Positions 22,816-35,430 are shown, counted from the stretch's first letter. The stretch is 64,000 nt of DNA from Sweltsa coloradensis (GCA_024449915.1 JAMZAV010001466.1:124001-188000), one strand, 5' to 3'. Numbers and translations: made by a program. The notes: generated by a model not told the origin, from the sequence alone.

Positions 22816-23257
22816 CAGTGGTTAATTTCTAAAATAATAAGTGGGTGGACGCTTGACGATATCCTTCCTCCGGGGGGGGGGGGGGGGGGGGGGGGGCGAG
22901 GTCGTGGGTAAGGTACTATATTTTGAAGTGAAATTTGCTGGTCAAGCAATTTCAGGCTAAACAACAGGGGGTTTGGGGGGGGGGCGAGTCCCCCAACCAC
23001 AACACGCTTTGATTTAAAGTCCCCCACTGAAAATCAGTTATATAACTGAGTGGGTAGACTCTAAATACAATTTATTTATTTATAACGCCGCAGGCAAAAA
23101 TAAAAAAATCAGGGTTTTAAGAATGATTTCTAAAGGGTTTCAGAAAAATACGGGACTGAATGCAATACCGAAATACATCGTTGTGTAGTGCAAAAAACAG
23201 AAAACCTTTTTCCAAAAAAGAAGTGGGCAGACGCGTCCACCCTGAAATTAACCACTG
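22816..23257. mobile_element. hAT MITE, copy 2, with SINE-A tail inside
   Basis: Termini CAGTGGTTAATTTC and GAAATTAACCACTG are identical inverted repeats. Flanks gtagggat and ttaggggt match at 6 of 8 positions. It carries an approximately 25-base G run at 22870. Compared with copy 1, extra sequence lies at about 22960-23085, including a SINE-A tail. Confidence 0.8.
23010..23085 (+). repeat. 5'-truncated SINE-A tail inside the hAT MITE
   Basis: tcccccactgaaaatcag followed by ataactgagtgggtagac and an ATTT-type tail is the SINE-A 3' end in plus orientation. Confidence 0.75.
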
Positions 23258-23582
23258 TTAGGGGTTAAGGGATTAGTTGGGTTGGAAGGAGAAGGTTGTG
23301 AAATATATATAGGACAGTTAGGGTAAATAAAGAGTGGAGGTGGGGGGCATCCACAATAGGCTGCAGCTGCAGGATGGGCTTTACAGGGGTAGGAGCAATC
23401 ATCCTGCAGAATCTAGTAAGAACGGATTTGTTCCGGTATGGTTCTTGGAAAGGACTCTTTTAAGGAGTGGAATGACTTGTCTGGGGATGTTGTAGCTAGT
23501 GGGTAAATACATAATAATTTGTACTGGTACCTAATGTGTAAGTAAATGAATTTTGATAATGATAAGTGTTGTTTGTCAGAAT

Positions 23583-24160
23583 CATTAAAGGGGTATTCAA
23601 CCTCTAAACTCAAAAAACATATTTCATTCAGGCTACCTAGTAATGAATTTAGCAACTAACAGAAAAATTATTGGGGCCACCATGACCTCCCAAAAAATTG
23701 TCAAACATGACATTTTCCGAGCTAGGTCCCATCGGCAAAAATCTCCCATAAGAAATAACATCCCCGGAGGCAGACGATGTTTATGTCCTGTGACCTTGGA
23801 GGATTTTGATCCAAAAAAATACTGGCCAACATTGACGTATTCGACAGCCTTTTCTGTAAATTCCCTATATTTTGTTTTGTAATTTGGGCAAGTGGTTTGG
23901 TCAAAATATGTTGATTACCAAGAATGGGTGTGATTTTGGAATGCATATTTTTGCGTGTTTGAGTGTATATTTGGGCACAGTTGTTATAAAGGGGCATTTT
24001 AGATGTGGTACTATGCTCTAGTATCTATGTGGACCAAAAAAGAAGAATTTTAAAGCCGATTTAAGAAATTTCCCAAAACACTAATTTTCGTAAATTTCTG
24101 GATCCAAAAAATTGAAAAATTCGTTTTAAATCACAGTTTCAAGATGTAATTTTTTAAATG
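23583..24160 (+). repeat. Dispersed repeat D, copy 1
   Basis: Starts ttaaaggggtattcaacct and runs through gagctaggtcccatcg and gcgtattcgacagcc-like blocks to aaatcacagtttcaagat. It matches 31459-32052 in order and orientation. The TTAA at the start recalls piggyBac targets, but I found no matching right end. Confidence 0.75.
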
Positions 24161-25935
24161 GTCATTTAAGTGTAGTATTGTGCTATAGAACACGTGGTAA
24201 AAAATAATTTTTTGGTTTTTAGCCCCATCAGCATAAAAATTGACATCTGTCGCCGTGGACAGGGCAGCATTTTTAAATAACTGTAAAGTACCGGTACCCC
24301 GTTTCACGAAAAAATAATTGTTGCGTCGAAGAATGACCGTTTTTTGTCTACTAGCCTATGGAGCTCCCTTCAATTACATATTAGAAGGCAGGAGCAGAAC
24401 ACTATTCAACCGTTTGAAAATGCATAATAAAGCCAACATTGTCAGGAGGTCTGCGCAAATAATCCACGCTGTTAGAAGCACACTTCCCGGACAGAATTGC
24501 TCAAACAAACCAAACATTGCCAAACTAATAGAGCCAAAAGACTTAAGTTAACACTGGATTGTAAAGGAAAGCAACATCTATGCTCACTATCTATTAAAGT
24601 TTTCAGTACTTTTGAACGCGTTTTTATGCGGAGTTTTACAAAATTGCAGTTGATTGCTTGGAAGTTTTTTGGAGGACTTCTTCGGAAACGTTTAAAATTA
24701 TTATAGTAGGCTTGATAAACTTAGAAACCCATATTATAAGATGTACATTTTTAGAATCTAGGCGGGTCAGTAGCAATTGCTCGTCCTTATCCGAGGAAAC
24801 AAGGAACACTATGGCGCTCTAGTGTGAGAGTGAGGAACTAGAGGCAAGGGAATAGGTGGGTGACCTGGTGACCTGTATAGGAAAATGCATGATGAATGGA
24901 GTCAATCTATGAAAATCGAAAATGTACTAAGAAATATTATGATTGTATATTTAATGAGCCAAAATTGCAATTAAGGAAGCAATAAAATACAGTAACCTAA
25001 TAGATTTCCATCAATTTCAACCATTTACTCATACAAAACTACCTGAAAGGTATTAGCCTATCTAAACTTGACTTTTGGGTCTCGACAGTGAATGTTACCA
25101 GGTTCTTGAATGAAGCGTATATTTGGGACATTATTTTATTTAGACGATTACACTAGGTACCGATTAATGTCTGTGTTTATTTGTAAGTAGATTACACCAG
25201 ATGTTTGAAAAATGGTATCAACCTCATCGCCCTTCGTTTTGCACAATTAAATGCCTTATGTCAGACGTTCACGCGAGATTTGTAGGCCTAGATTTGCTTT
25301 GGTGCAATGTCAAAGTAGGCCTTGGTCTAGGCCTACATGTTTATTATTTCAAGTAGGCTCTTCATTAAATAATATTAGAAGCTCGAATGGATGGGATGAC
25401 ATTCATTATAAGATGATATAAATAGGGCCTACATACGAAATTAAGTCTGGCCAGAATATTATTATTTTAGCCCGAGTTTTGCACGTCAGCTAGGCTAGCG
25501 ACTTTGCTTTAAAAACGAGATCAACACGCTTAGACAACACAGCTGACGCCTATCCAATTTATTGAAATAAATTGATAGTTCCGGGAGACAGACTAAACTA
25601 TTTTAAAAATTTATATTTTAGTAACAAAAATTATTAGTTTTCTTCTAGTCCTTGCTTTTAATGAGTCATTTGACACCTAGGAATGGTTGAAACTGGCAAG
25701 AACTAGGCCTAGGCCTTTGGGTTTACAAACCCAAAGTCTAGGCGGACGTCAATTTTCCGCGCTGTTCTCTCAGTTTATCACAGCTCTAGGCCATTAATAT
25801 TTTGTCAAATTACTAGTGCACGCTCGCTTTAGCATACTACAAGGTTATTTTAAACTCTGGGATTAGTAATTGATGCTCTTTGTTTTATACTTAGCAATGT
25901 AGGGTAAGCAAACAATAGGCGCTAGTCATTTGAAA
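24161..25935. other. No recognisable gene
   Basis: AT-rich, with several TAGGCCTA sites (25283-25330, 25708). The 77- and 69-codon ORFs at 24318-24706 have no recognisable domain. Confidence 0.4.
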
Positions 25936-26385
25936 CCCACACATAACAAAAACTTGTAAAAATACAGCCAAACCTTACACACTCAAAAGAATAACTGAGT
26001 GGGTAGACTCTAAATAAAATTTATTATTTATTTATTTATTTATTTAGAGATTAAAACAGGGGCAAAGCTCATCAACCCTTCCACATTTGAGCATTCTTTA
26101 TTCATAAATGTACAGTGTCCCTTAACAAAATCCTTGAAAAGCTTGGCAAAATAGAATTTGCAACTGGCCTATTAATTTAAACGCAATAGTTCATTCAAAT
26201 TCTTTTTTCTAATTAATTCAATGTTATGGTCATACAAATTCTATTTTGCCAAGCTTTTCAAGGCCTGATGTTGTTACGGAACACTGTACGTTTATGAATT
26301 AAGATTGCACAAATTATTTTAGATCTCATTTCTTTTGAGTGTGTAAGGTTTGGCTGTATTTTTACAAGTTTTTGTTATGTGTGGG
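25936..26385. mobile_element. Foldback element with SINE-A tail in one arm
   Basis: cccacacataacaaaaactt at 25936 is exactly mirrored before 26385, and the arms stay complementary for about 55 bases. A second complementary block includes ccttgaaaagcttggc. The left arm is interrupted at 25991-26044 by ataactgagtgggtagac plus (ATTT)n, a 5'-truncated SINE-A. No ORF. Confidence 0.8.
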
Positions 26386-26999
26386 ATCTCATTACTTTTT
26401 CAAGTTCCATTGCAAAATTATTTAATAAAATATAACAATTTTATCAAGTCAATTTAATTGCTATGGTATTACCAATCAACAATAGAATGTAAAACATCTA
26501 GTGTCCCAAAGACTTGCTTTTTGTAAACAATGTAGGCAAACATTGTCAAGTAACTATAATTACTTGTTGATTGTTGTATGCCTGTATAAGGCTTAGGTCT
26601 ATATAAAAACCTTTCTTTGGAAGCCTTCCAGCAAACTTTGTAACGGAACGGCCCTACAGCTGCCTACCCTATTAAAATTTTATTGTTTTAATCTGCATAG
26701 ATGTAATTAATCCAAACACCCCCGGGTGAATAATCAATCAACATCTTCAATGTTAATCGATTATAAATAATATGTCAATCTGTGGTGCTGTGTAACCCAC
26801 GTATGTTGTGCCCCTAGGGCAACAGGTGCATACAAGGTTGCTGCATTGGCCATCATGTTGGGAACTTGGTCAGCTAGCGAGCAGAGAAAGCTAGTCTTCA
26901 CGGGTGGATTTCTAAGAATCTGCTAAAAATAGATCGCTTGCCAGGTTGTCAAGCGTATTTAGGGGGCAACCCTGTGTAAAATGTGATATTTTTCGAACG
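26386..26999. other. No recognisable gene
   Basis: AT-rich; nothing recognised. Confidence 0.35.
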
Positions 27000-28400
27000 A
27001 GAGCAACGGCCAGTTTTTTATGCCCACTGGGAGAAGTTTAGTCCAAGAGAGGAGTGACCCCATTGGTGGAGGTTTGCAAAAACCTCCCCCGCTGGCCAAT
27101 CAGGGTCGCTGGCACTAGGGGAACTCGTAGCTCGCCGAAGAGCGTACCCAAGCGAGGTCAGCTCGGGCACTTGCGCGCTAACCACCTACCAGTCAACAGT
27201 GCAGTTCGTGTGTTGTGTAAAAGTTCACTAAAGCCACCGAAAGCGTGTGATTCCGGCGCGATGTCAAGGCAACAAAGGCATAGGCGGGTAGCCAGTGTTT
27301 CAGTGTATCTGGAGTGATAGTCCGTTTCAATTTTACCTAAAAACCACCGCGTGTAAGCCGACCAACAAGCGACCCACGCCATGGGTCCCTGAGGAGAAGC
27401 TACATGGCATCGACGACCATGGCTATGTCAAGGTAACTCGACTACAAGGACTTTTCCTACTCCAGCTCATCCTATCTAATCTAATGTATTCCGTGTTCCA
27501 TATTATTATTCCATGTATTATCCTGTGACCACACTATGGGTCCAGAGCCTGCACTTGCAACCATGTGGGAGGCCTATGTAGCCACGCCGGCCAGGCAAGG
27601 CCATTGTTCCTTCCCTTCCCCTGCCGGGCTACAGGCATAACCTAGACGCCGTCAGCGAAGGTCGCCTGAAGAGATCGACGCCCTCGACGCCTTATTCGCG
27701 CTTGGACATTAAACGGATGTTCCATGTGTCGATACACGTGAGGTAGGGGTGATCTACACGGGATTGTACGAGGCCGTCCCTTCGTCAGGACGCCCTCGTT
27801 CGCCGCATCAAGCCTGTAACTTTCCCCCCCCCCCTTCAGCATTCCGACCGCATCAAGCCGACGCGTCGAAACTGCGATGGTTGTGAGAAAGGAATGATGA
27901 TGGGACTGAGCTGAGAGCTGAGAGGATGAGTACAAACCAATTTGGCCATTATTTATAACTAACCTTTGTAAAATTTATGTGATTTTTGTAATGTCTTGCT
28001 ATGTCAACATAACCATTTAATTAGCTGGATCCAGTTTAAATTGCATAAATTTCACAACGTGTCATATGTAACAATTGCACTACATAAAATTGTTTTCCAA
28101 CGAAAGTTTTGTTTCCTAGCAAAACTAATTTTATCCGCTATCTCTTACCATTTGCTGTCCACAAATTTTCAGTTATTTTAGACCTTCAGCCACCCTGTTG
28201 CAACCCACTTTAGCCATAAGTAGCCTAGGCATTCCAGAGCGCGCCGATCCAGAGGAGGTAGCGGCCGCCCCGCCGTGCCACTCATCAGAGGACCCGGCGT
28301 GGTCCTGGTAAGCCCTGGTACGTCAGTGGTACGGGTGTACCCTGGCAAATGTTGTGCAGGTGGACGCAACGCATTGTCTCATCGACCATTCCCATAAACC
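27000..28400 (+). other. GC-rich island with splice-bounded ORFs, possible unidentified gene
   Basis: Composition shifts to GC-rich. A CCAAT box lies at about 27097. Exon-like segments on the plus strand: one ending at a donor at 27432/27433 (tcaag|gtaact), whose frame ends RPTPWVPEEKLHGIDDHG; one after a strong polypyrimidine acceptor ending at 27839 (ccccttcag), frame HSDRIKPTRRNCDGCEKG; and one at 28182-28317, acceptor ttattttag and donor cctg|gtaagc, open throughout with GIPERADPEEVAAAPP. I recognise none of these, and joining them is unsupported. It could equally be a decayed element. Confidence 0.25.
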
Positions 28401-29165
28401 GATGTTTTCGAGCTAGGTATTTCTTAGTCAGATTTCTATTTTTAATTGCATGTCCTGTATAGTGACTAGGCTTGTAATTGAAATAGTAATTAAGGCGCCC
28501 AACCCCATGAAAGTCGCACTCGGCGACAAAACCTTCCTCCCATCAAGTCATATAAATATTACGATCTTAGTATGTTGTTGTTTAAAAATAGGGCCTAACC
28601 CTTCTTACCGCCCCAATCAACACCCAGAGCGCCAACTAGACGGGTTGTACGATTACCAAACGCCAAAATTGACGAACCACCGTGGGACTTTACCTAGTCG
28701 CCGCGATCAAACGCCACAACTTTTTCAACTTTTTCTTTCAAAAGGCACTAGTATATCATTAGGGCCTAACCTCATGTCCATATAAAATATGAACGTTGTG
28801 TAACCCGTTTGGTCAGAATCGCTGGCCAATTGAAACTGACATTAGACAGTAGTAGTAGGCCTAGTCAGTAGTAGTAACTAACATCCCTACAAAGTGATTT
28901 TGAGCATGTTTCAAGTCATTTTTTCACCAAGAAGTAATGTTTGCACACCAACCAAATTTGGCATGTGTTGTCAGGTACGGTACCCAAATCCCCTTGATTT
29001 TGATAGTTTCTAAGTTCACATAACGCTTCATGATGGCTGGGTGACACCTCGAAATCACCCCAACTCTGCTTGCTGTATAAGGTACCCGAGTGTGTAGCAC
29101 ACAGCGGCTTGGCTGCGGCACCCTAACGGGCACCTAGATGCAGTACCGGTACGTGAGAAGTACCT
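28401..29165. other. No recognisable gene; repeat R fragment
   Basis: At 28715-28825, actttttcaactttttctttc, tcatgtccatataaaatatg and ggtcagaatcg match the repeat R interior. The rest is unassigned. Confidence 0.45.
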
Positions 29166-29169
29166 ACAC

Positions 29170-30175
29170 TATATTAGGAAACGCTCAGTTGGACGCGTTG
29201 ATAAGCGAGCACGTGTTATAGCTAGACCCACATTGCACATTTTTTTAAATTTTAAAATTTGCGACGTTCGCTGTCCACGGGGCCATGTTTCCAATATTAT
29301 TTATTATTGGCAAGGTATTTGGGTAAACCCGTGGGTAAATTTTTACTTTGTGGATAAAATCCACCGCCATCTAGAGGACCTTGACATCATTTCCTTGGGA
29401 AAACTATTTAAACTCTTTGGTAACAAATAATACACTGCTTCCTCGATAGTATTTTGATTACTTCTAGGTGGCAGTGCATAGTGCACCTCGTGCGACTTTG
29501 CGTTGCCATGGTAACGTTACTTTTGTTATAATGTAATTTCCATCTACACTACTTATCGGATCAAAATAAAATTAACATATTCGTAACCGGACGGACATTC
29601 TAAATGATTTGGCCATCTCAGATTTTGTCGCCGTTTAGTTTTAAAAAAAAACTTTGATTAACTTTAATGTAACTTTGTAACTTTTCTGGGTCACAACAAG
29701 GCAACGTGCATTCAATCCAGATCGAAGCTTGCGGATGGTCAAAATTTCAACTCGATCCGAACCTCCGTTCGACCGCTATCATGAGCCAAAAAAGCTGCGC
29801 GACTTTCCGTTGCCATGGTAACGGTACTTTGTTATAATGTAATTTCCATCTACACTACTTAGGCCTATCGGATCAAAAAAAATTAACATATTCGTGAGCG
29901 GACGGACATTCTAAATGATTTGGCTATCTCAGATTTTGTCGCCGTTTAGTTTTAATGTAACTTTTTAACTTTTTGAACGATTTTGCCACAAAGCTAATGG
30001 CATTCAATCGAGAACAAAGCTTGCGGATGGTCAAAATTTCAACTCGATCCGAGCCTCCGTTCGAACGTTATGGAGAGACATACAAACAAAAACGGACAAA
30101 AAAACAAAAAACAAAACCAGTGACTATTTTTTTCCGGCAGAGTCGAATGGAAACGCTCGCTTTTATTATGTAATC
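29170..30175. mobile_element. Non-autonomous element with 310-bp internal tandem duplication
   Basis: Starts aggaaacgctcagttggacg and ends gtcgaatggaaacgctcgct, echoing the ends of the 11.8- and 47-kb elements. Inside, two copies of a unit (gttgccatggtaac, then gacggacattctaaatgatt, then gcttgcggatggtcaaaatt) begin at about 29501 and 29810. Confidence 0.55.
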
Positions 30176-30480
30176 ATTAATTCTTCACGATATTCATTAT
30201 GTTTCAACTTTATTTACACCAAAACCAAAAGATAATCAACCTATAGTTCTGACTTCTGAATCATTTTCAATTATTGGATGTTTTCAACTGAAAAAGTAGG
30301 TTTCAAGATTGGGTCCATGCAATGTTAACCAAGCATGTGGACGGCAGCTATCACCTACCCAGCCATCTTGCTAAACAGCTGATTGATCGGACCTTTTTTC
30401 TCCGGATATCAATGTTTCCCAAACTGTGGGGCGGCGCAACATTATCTTAGAGGGGTGAAGATATTTTTTCTAGTTTAGTT
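30176..30480. other. Unassigned spacer
   Basis: Nothing recognised. It includes tgtttcccaaactgtggggc, which resembles hAT-associated debris in other genomes, but no inverted partner was found. Confidence 0.3.
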
Positions 30481-30481
30481 G

Positions 30482-31390
30482 CAGACGCCCTTCAAGCAGA
30501 CCTAGACGACATTCAGATCTGGTGCGACAACAATGGCATGTCGCTCAACGCCCTCAAGTGCAAGATGATGGACATCACGCGCGCGCGCACCCCACTATAC
30601 TTCATGTACACCAGTGATGGTGTCCCACTAGGGTACGTCGACAAGCAGCGCCTCCTCGGAATGCACATCACAAGCGACCTCCGATGGAACGTTCACACCG
30701 ATATTGTGCGGGCCAAGGCGGCGCAGGTGCTGGGTTTTGCGGCCCGCAATCTGCACGGGTGCACGCCGCGCGTCAAGAGGATGGCCTACCTGTCGCTAGT
30801 TAAGCCCACCATGACTTTCGGCCTCCCCGCATGGCACCCAACCACCATTGAGAACACTACCAAGCTTGAGAGGGTGCAGAGAAGGCATTGCATTTCATAC
30901 ATGGCCGAAACATCCCCCCACCCTGTGACCAGAAGCAGGTTATGCAAATGACATGCACCTGCAATACACCGACCTGGTGTTTTTTAAAAGATGCCTCAGT
31001 GGCGCCACTGATTATGACGTGTGCGCACGCATCATCCAGGGCCGCGTGTTGAGAGGCGACAACAGTAGGCACCCCCGCCTCCAACCCCCTCCGGCTAAAA
31101 GAGTGCTCGGCCAACGTGCTTTTTCTTTCCGGGTTGTTAACCCATGGAACGACCTGCCGCCCGCCCTCAAAGACTGCCCAGTAAGTCATTTCCCTTCCAT
31201 GTGTAAGGAGTACTATGGGAGAACCATCTACAAATGCCGTGTTAGTTTCACGTGCTTAAGCAAGGCTCTTCGCGGCACGAGACTTCCACAAAGATTCAAG
31301 TGTTTTAGCAAAATATTTTGCTAGCGTCGACGCCTTTTCTTGTTGTTAAAAATGTAACAAGGATAAACAACAATAATAAATAAAAAGTTA
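30482..31390 (+). pseudogene. Second 5'-truncated LINE copy with frameshifts
   Basis: Highly similar to 15784-16690 at the nucleotide level. It starts within the RT domain 3' of the YADD box (ADALQADLDDIQIW) and carries the same YVDKQRLLG and RAFSFRVVN motifs. Relative to the first copy, single-base deletions near 30890 (agaaggcattgc) and 30948 break the frame into 137- and 123-codon pieces, and another alters the C-terminus near 31215. The 3' end has an AATAAAT-type tail. A dead copy of the same family. Confidence 0.85.
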
Positions 31391-31458
31391 AAAATAAATT
31401 TTCAAAAATATTTGGAAGATTTTTATGTAGGCCTATCTCAGTTTAAGTAGGCCTAGGT

Positions 31459-32052
31459 CATTAAAGGGGTATTCACCTGCAAAACTAAAAAAATATATTT
31501 CGTTCAGGCTACTAGTTATGAATTTAGAAATTAACAGAAAAATTATTGGGTCCACCTTGGTCCTTGACCCAGGAAAAAAATGTTGAACTTGGTATTTTTC
31601 GAGCTAGGTCCCATCGACAAAAATACCCATAAGAAATAACATGGGGACGATCTTTATGCCCCGCGACCTTGGACGATTTTGACCCAAAAAATACTGGCCA
31701 TTAATATTATTGGCGTATTCGACAGCCTTTTCTGTTAATCCTCTATATTTTGTTTTGTAATTTGGGAAAGTGGTTTGGTCAAAATATGCTGATTACCAAG
31801 AAGGGGTATGATTGATTTTGGAATGCATATTTTTGCGTGTTTGAGTGTATTTGTTTGTGCACCGTTTCAAGGCACTATGTAATAAAGGGTCATTTTAGAT
31901 TGGTATGATGCTCTAGTATCCATATGGAACAAAAAAGAATCAAGTTAAAAACGATTTAATTTTTTTTCCAAAACGCCAATTTTCGCAAATTTCATGATAA
32001 AAAAATAGAAAAATTAGTGTAAAATCACAGTAACAAGATATAATTTTTTTAT
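31459..32052 (+). repeat. Dispersed repeat D, copy 2
   Basis: Aligns with 23583-24160. Its right end directly abuts the transposase relic at 32058, with tttttatcaccag looking like a splice acceptor at the junction. Confidence 0.75.
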
Positions 32053-32057
32053 CACCA

Positions 32058-32750
32058 GGGTTGAAGAACGTCAAGGTGGTATTTTTACCACCAAACTGTA
32101 TCTCAATCCTGCAACCTTTGGACCAGGGAATTATCAGATCGGTAAAGGCGAAGTACCGACAAAGGATGCTAGAAAGAATCCTCGCCAACGTACGCATGAA
32201 GAAGGATAAGCCCACCAAAATAAACCTGCGCGAAGCTATGTAATGACAAGCGCAGCGTGGCGAAACCTAACGCCCACGTGCATTACTAACTGATGGCGCA
32301 AGACTGGGTTGACTGAGCGCGTAGGCCCGGCAGTGGAGGAAGGAGACGAAGGCTGCATTGATGATGTGGACGTACAAGTAGAAGAAGTAGACATTATGTC
32401 GCCAAATGAAGTGAATGAACTTTAAGAATTATTCTACGAGTATGGAAATAACTTCAACATTCCATCAGAAGTCACACTCTTCGACTACCTGTATGAAGAC
32501 GACGATGTGGCAGTATCGGCAGAGACCACTGCCCTCCAAATATTGCAATAGGTTCGAGAGAGAAACGACGATCTGCCAGCTGAAGATGACAACGAGGATG
32601 AAAATGCTGCCCCGCCCCCGCAAGAGAAAATGTTGGTCAACGACGTGGTTACGATGTGCGAGAGATTGCAAACATTCCTATTCACGTACAACGACGTTCC
32701 ACTAGAATATCAAAACACCCTGGATGTTATCCGAAGCTTAGCTGCGTAAG
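32058..32750 (+). pseudogene. Tigger/pogo-like DDE transposase, 3' fragment
   Basis: The first 60 codons read VKVVFLPPNCISILQPLDQG then IIRSVKAKYRQRMLERIL, the hallmark C-terminal part of the DDE_1 endonuclease domain of Tigger/pogo/jerky proteins. This motif follows the second catalytic Asp, so the first catalytic Asp, the second Asp and the N-terminal helix-turn-helix are absent. After a frame break at 32241-32244 the sequence resumes as MTSAAWRNLTPTCITN, a stop where Cys is usual, then WRKTGLTE, matching the family's conserved C-terminal block. Further acidic sequence with stops at 32424 and 32550 ends at 32748. Inactive. Confidence 0.75.
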
Positions 32751-34560
32751 GAACGTCCTCCAAAGCACGAATCAGAAGGAGAGCACAGATTTCTTCCGGA
32801 AGGACAGAGATTGAGTAAGTAGAGCTAAGCAACCCATCAAATTTCTTAAGTGTATAGAATATATTTTAAACATTAAAGCATGGTTTTAATTTGTAAATTA
32901 TTTTTCTTTCAGGCGCTGCTGGGCACTTCGTTCCCTTGAGCCAAGCCCAAGATTTTATTTTTAATATCTAGAAAATTAGAAAATTTAATTACCGGGTAAC
33001 GCTGATTGACGCATGAATTATAATTGACAATTTGTTTTAATATTGACGGAATTTATTATAAAATTGAATACCTACACATAATTTATAAAACTTCCATTTC
33101 ACAAGACCATAATTTAACCTAGGCCTAATCCTATTAAACTTCCACGGAACGTGATTTGTTATCAGCCCTTTTTGTTTACATATTGATATGTATTGGTAGA
33201 GCCTACACGAAACGCCCATCGCCGCCAACATGGGCAGAGCATGACTAGAGGTGGGCAACGCCTAGCAAGAGCAGGCCTGCTGCCTGCATCACACGGATGC
33301 AATGCGGGTTGGGGGCAGCGCGGGCTGCAGGCGCAAAGTGACGAGCGCGTTACAGGCCTCGCAGTGGCTGCATTGGTATTCTGGGAATCGAGGATCTTGT
33401 TTTTAGCGAAAATAAAATGACATTTTATCGAAACAATCATCAGAATAAAATAAACGCGTGATCTGGCGTTCGTTGTAATGACTTTTGACTTAGTGAGTAG
33501 GGAACGGTACGTATAAGGATGAGGTAGAGGGGGTGGTTAAGTTCTAGGCAAACTGATGGGTCATTGCCGTGTGCTTGATTAACCTTGACATATAGGGTTG
33601 TAGGGTAGGTACAGAGGTGGGTTGTGGGGGTTGGTAGGACCGTGAGACTAGGAGGTGGAGAGTAGGTCAAAATGTAGGGTGTAGCCAGGTAGTAGGTGGG
33701 TGGGAGGAGAAACTAGGGTATGTGGCAGGTAGCCTACGTGGGTACACATGCTTACACTATGGTTGTCCCGGTGCCATGTAACTTTCAAAATATAGTCACC
33801 TTGAATCTTGTCTCTCCTACGAACCGATCAGCCTAACTCATAGTTGCATGCCGTATACTAGGTAGGCCTAATAGACTTTGTCCCTCTAAGTTGGACAGGA
33901 TGGGTCGTCATGTTCTGTTAGTGTTTAAGGTAAGTAGGGCTACGGGTTCTGTAAACAACGCTTCAAAGTTCCAGTTAAGTCCTGTTTCGGTAGGTAGGCC
34001 TACAAGTACCGAAGCACAAGTTATTTTTAATCACAAATTACACCAAGCTAAAACTAGGGCTGTGAGCAGGAGGCCTGCCTACCCGCCCGTTGATAATAAC
34101 CCGGGTGATAAAATGAGTCGTCGGGTAGTAGGCCTACTCGTTTAACTTTTTTTTTAAATACCGCTCAATTACCGCCGTTGCCGGTCAGTCTTTCACTCGA
34201 CTGATGAGTTCCGAACATTACGCGGAGAACGGGAGAGGCCCTTGCTGCGCGCGCACAACTATTTATTGTAATCGGCCGATAAGTGACTGGGGGAGATATT
34301 TACGCATTCCGACAATATCAGTTTCTTATGAAAGTTGTTTTCAACAGCTGGACATTAAAAACGAGCATTTCTGGCGCCCGAGACCGTCGACATGAGAGTT
34401 AAAAGTGACTACCGGTCAATATAAAGTAAATAATTGACTTCCTAACTTAACTTCTCGAAAACTTTTTTCCGCTTTCTTTTTAATCGTAGAAAAAGCTTAA
34501 AATTTATAATTTCAGATGCCCGGGGAGGCATTTTTACTAATTTGCACAGCCCTAGCTAAA
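32751..34560. other. No recognisable gene
   Basis: A GT-AG pair (gagtaagt near 32814 and tttctttcag at 32911) could be an intron but no coding exon flanks it. A G/T-rich, low-complexity stretch lies at 33480-33740. A short ccgttgccggtcagtc at about 34172 resembles the left end of the hAT element at 19581. Confidence 0.4.
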
Positions 34561-34727
34561 ACCTTACTTCACTACCCGACGTACTATTATAGCCTAGTGG
34601 AGACTGTTATAGCAAACTGCTTTTCTTAAACCTGGCCAACAGGCCTATGGAAGCTTCAAGCGTGGCAGGGGGCAGTTGGCAAAGTAAAGTAAAGACTAAC
34701 TAAGATTAGTAAGCAATTAAGTGCAAC

Positions 34728-35430
34728 TGAACTCACCAAAGGTGTTCGAAGATCACGCCGTGGTCCCCGTCTGAATGTGGTGACCTCAAACAGTGGAGCT
34801 GGCAGTGGGATGAGACGCCATATTGTTCACAGAGTTAACTTGTCGAGTACAATCACAAGGGCTTTAAAACACTTCCCGTGGAGCCGACTTCACTCGGATG
34901 TGTTCACATTAGACAGCCATATTGTTCACTGAGTTAACTTAACTTGTCACGGGCAAACACACGGCATAACACTTCCCGTGAGCCAACTTCACCCAGATGG
35001 TGTTTCACATTAGACGGCCATATTGTACACAGAGTTTACTTCTCACGGGCAATCACAAGACCCAACACAACTTCATCCGGAAGGTGGGATTAGACGGCCA
35101 TATTGTTCAGAGTTCATTTGTCGCGTACGATCACAAGGGCTAACACTTCCAGTGACGCCAACTTCATCCAGAAGGCAGATAACGACCTGTTCACCGAGAA
35201 CTTGTGGAGCAGAAAGTATACGAAGCACAGAGGGTGAAGATTTCACTTCCAAGCAGTCTGTGAACAAGAGTAGATGATTAGAGCAAGTGTTCTTCAGCGG
35301 CATCACTATCACAATTAACTAAGTAGGCCTAAGTATGACCTAGCATTAAACTGGGCTGCGTAATATAGCGAGTGACTGAGCGCTAGGTAACTATAAAGAT
35401 ACTGGGCTAATGATTAGCATTTACAATGAT
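34728..35430 (-). repeat. Diverged first part of the exon-like array, with 100-117-bp subrepeats
   Basis: At 34790-35190 about four copies of a unit containing agacggccatattgttcac, then agttaacttgtc, then cacttcccgtg, occur in tandem. The minus strand retains a splice donor (gtgagttcag) at about 34736 and an acceptor (gttcacag) near 35262. No consistent reading frame. Confidence 0.7.
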
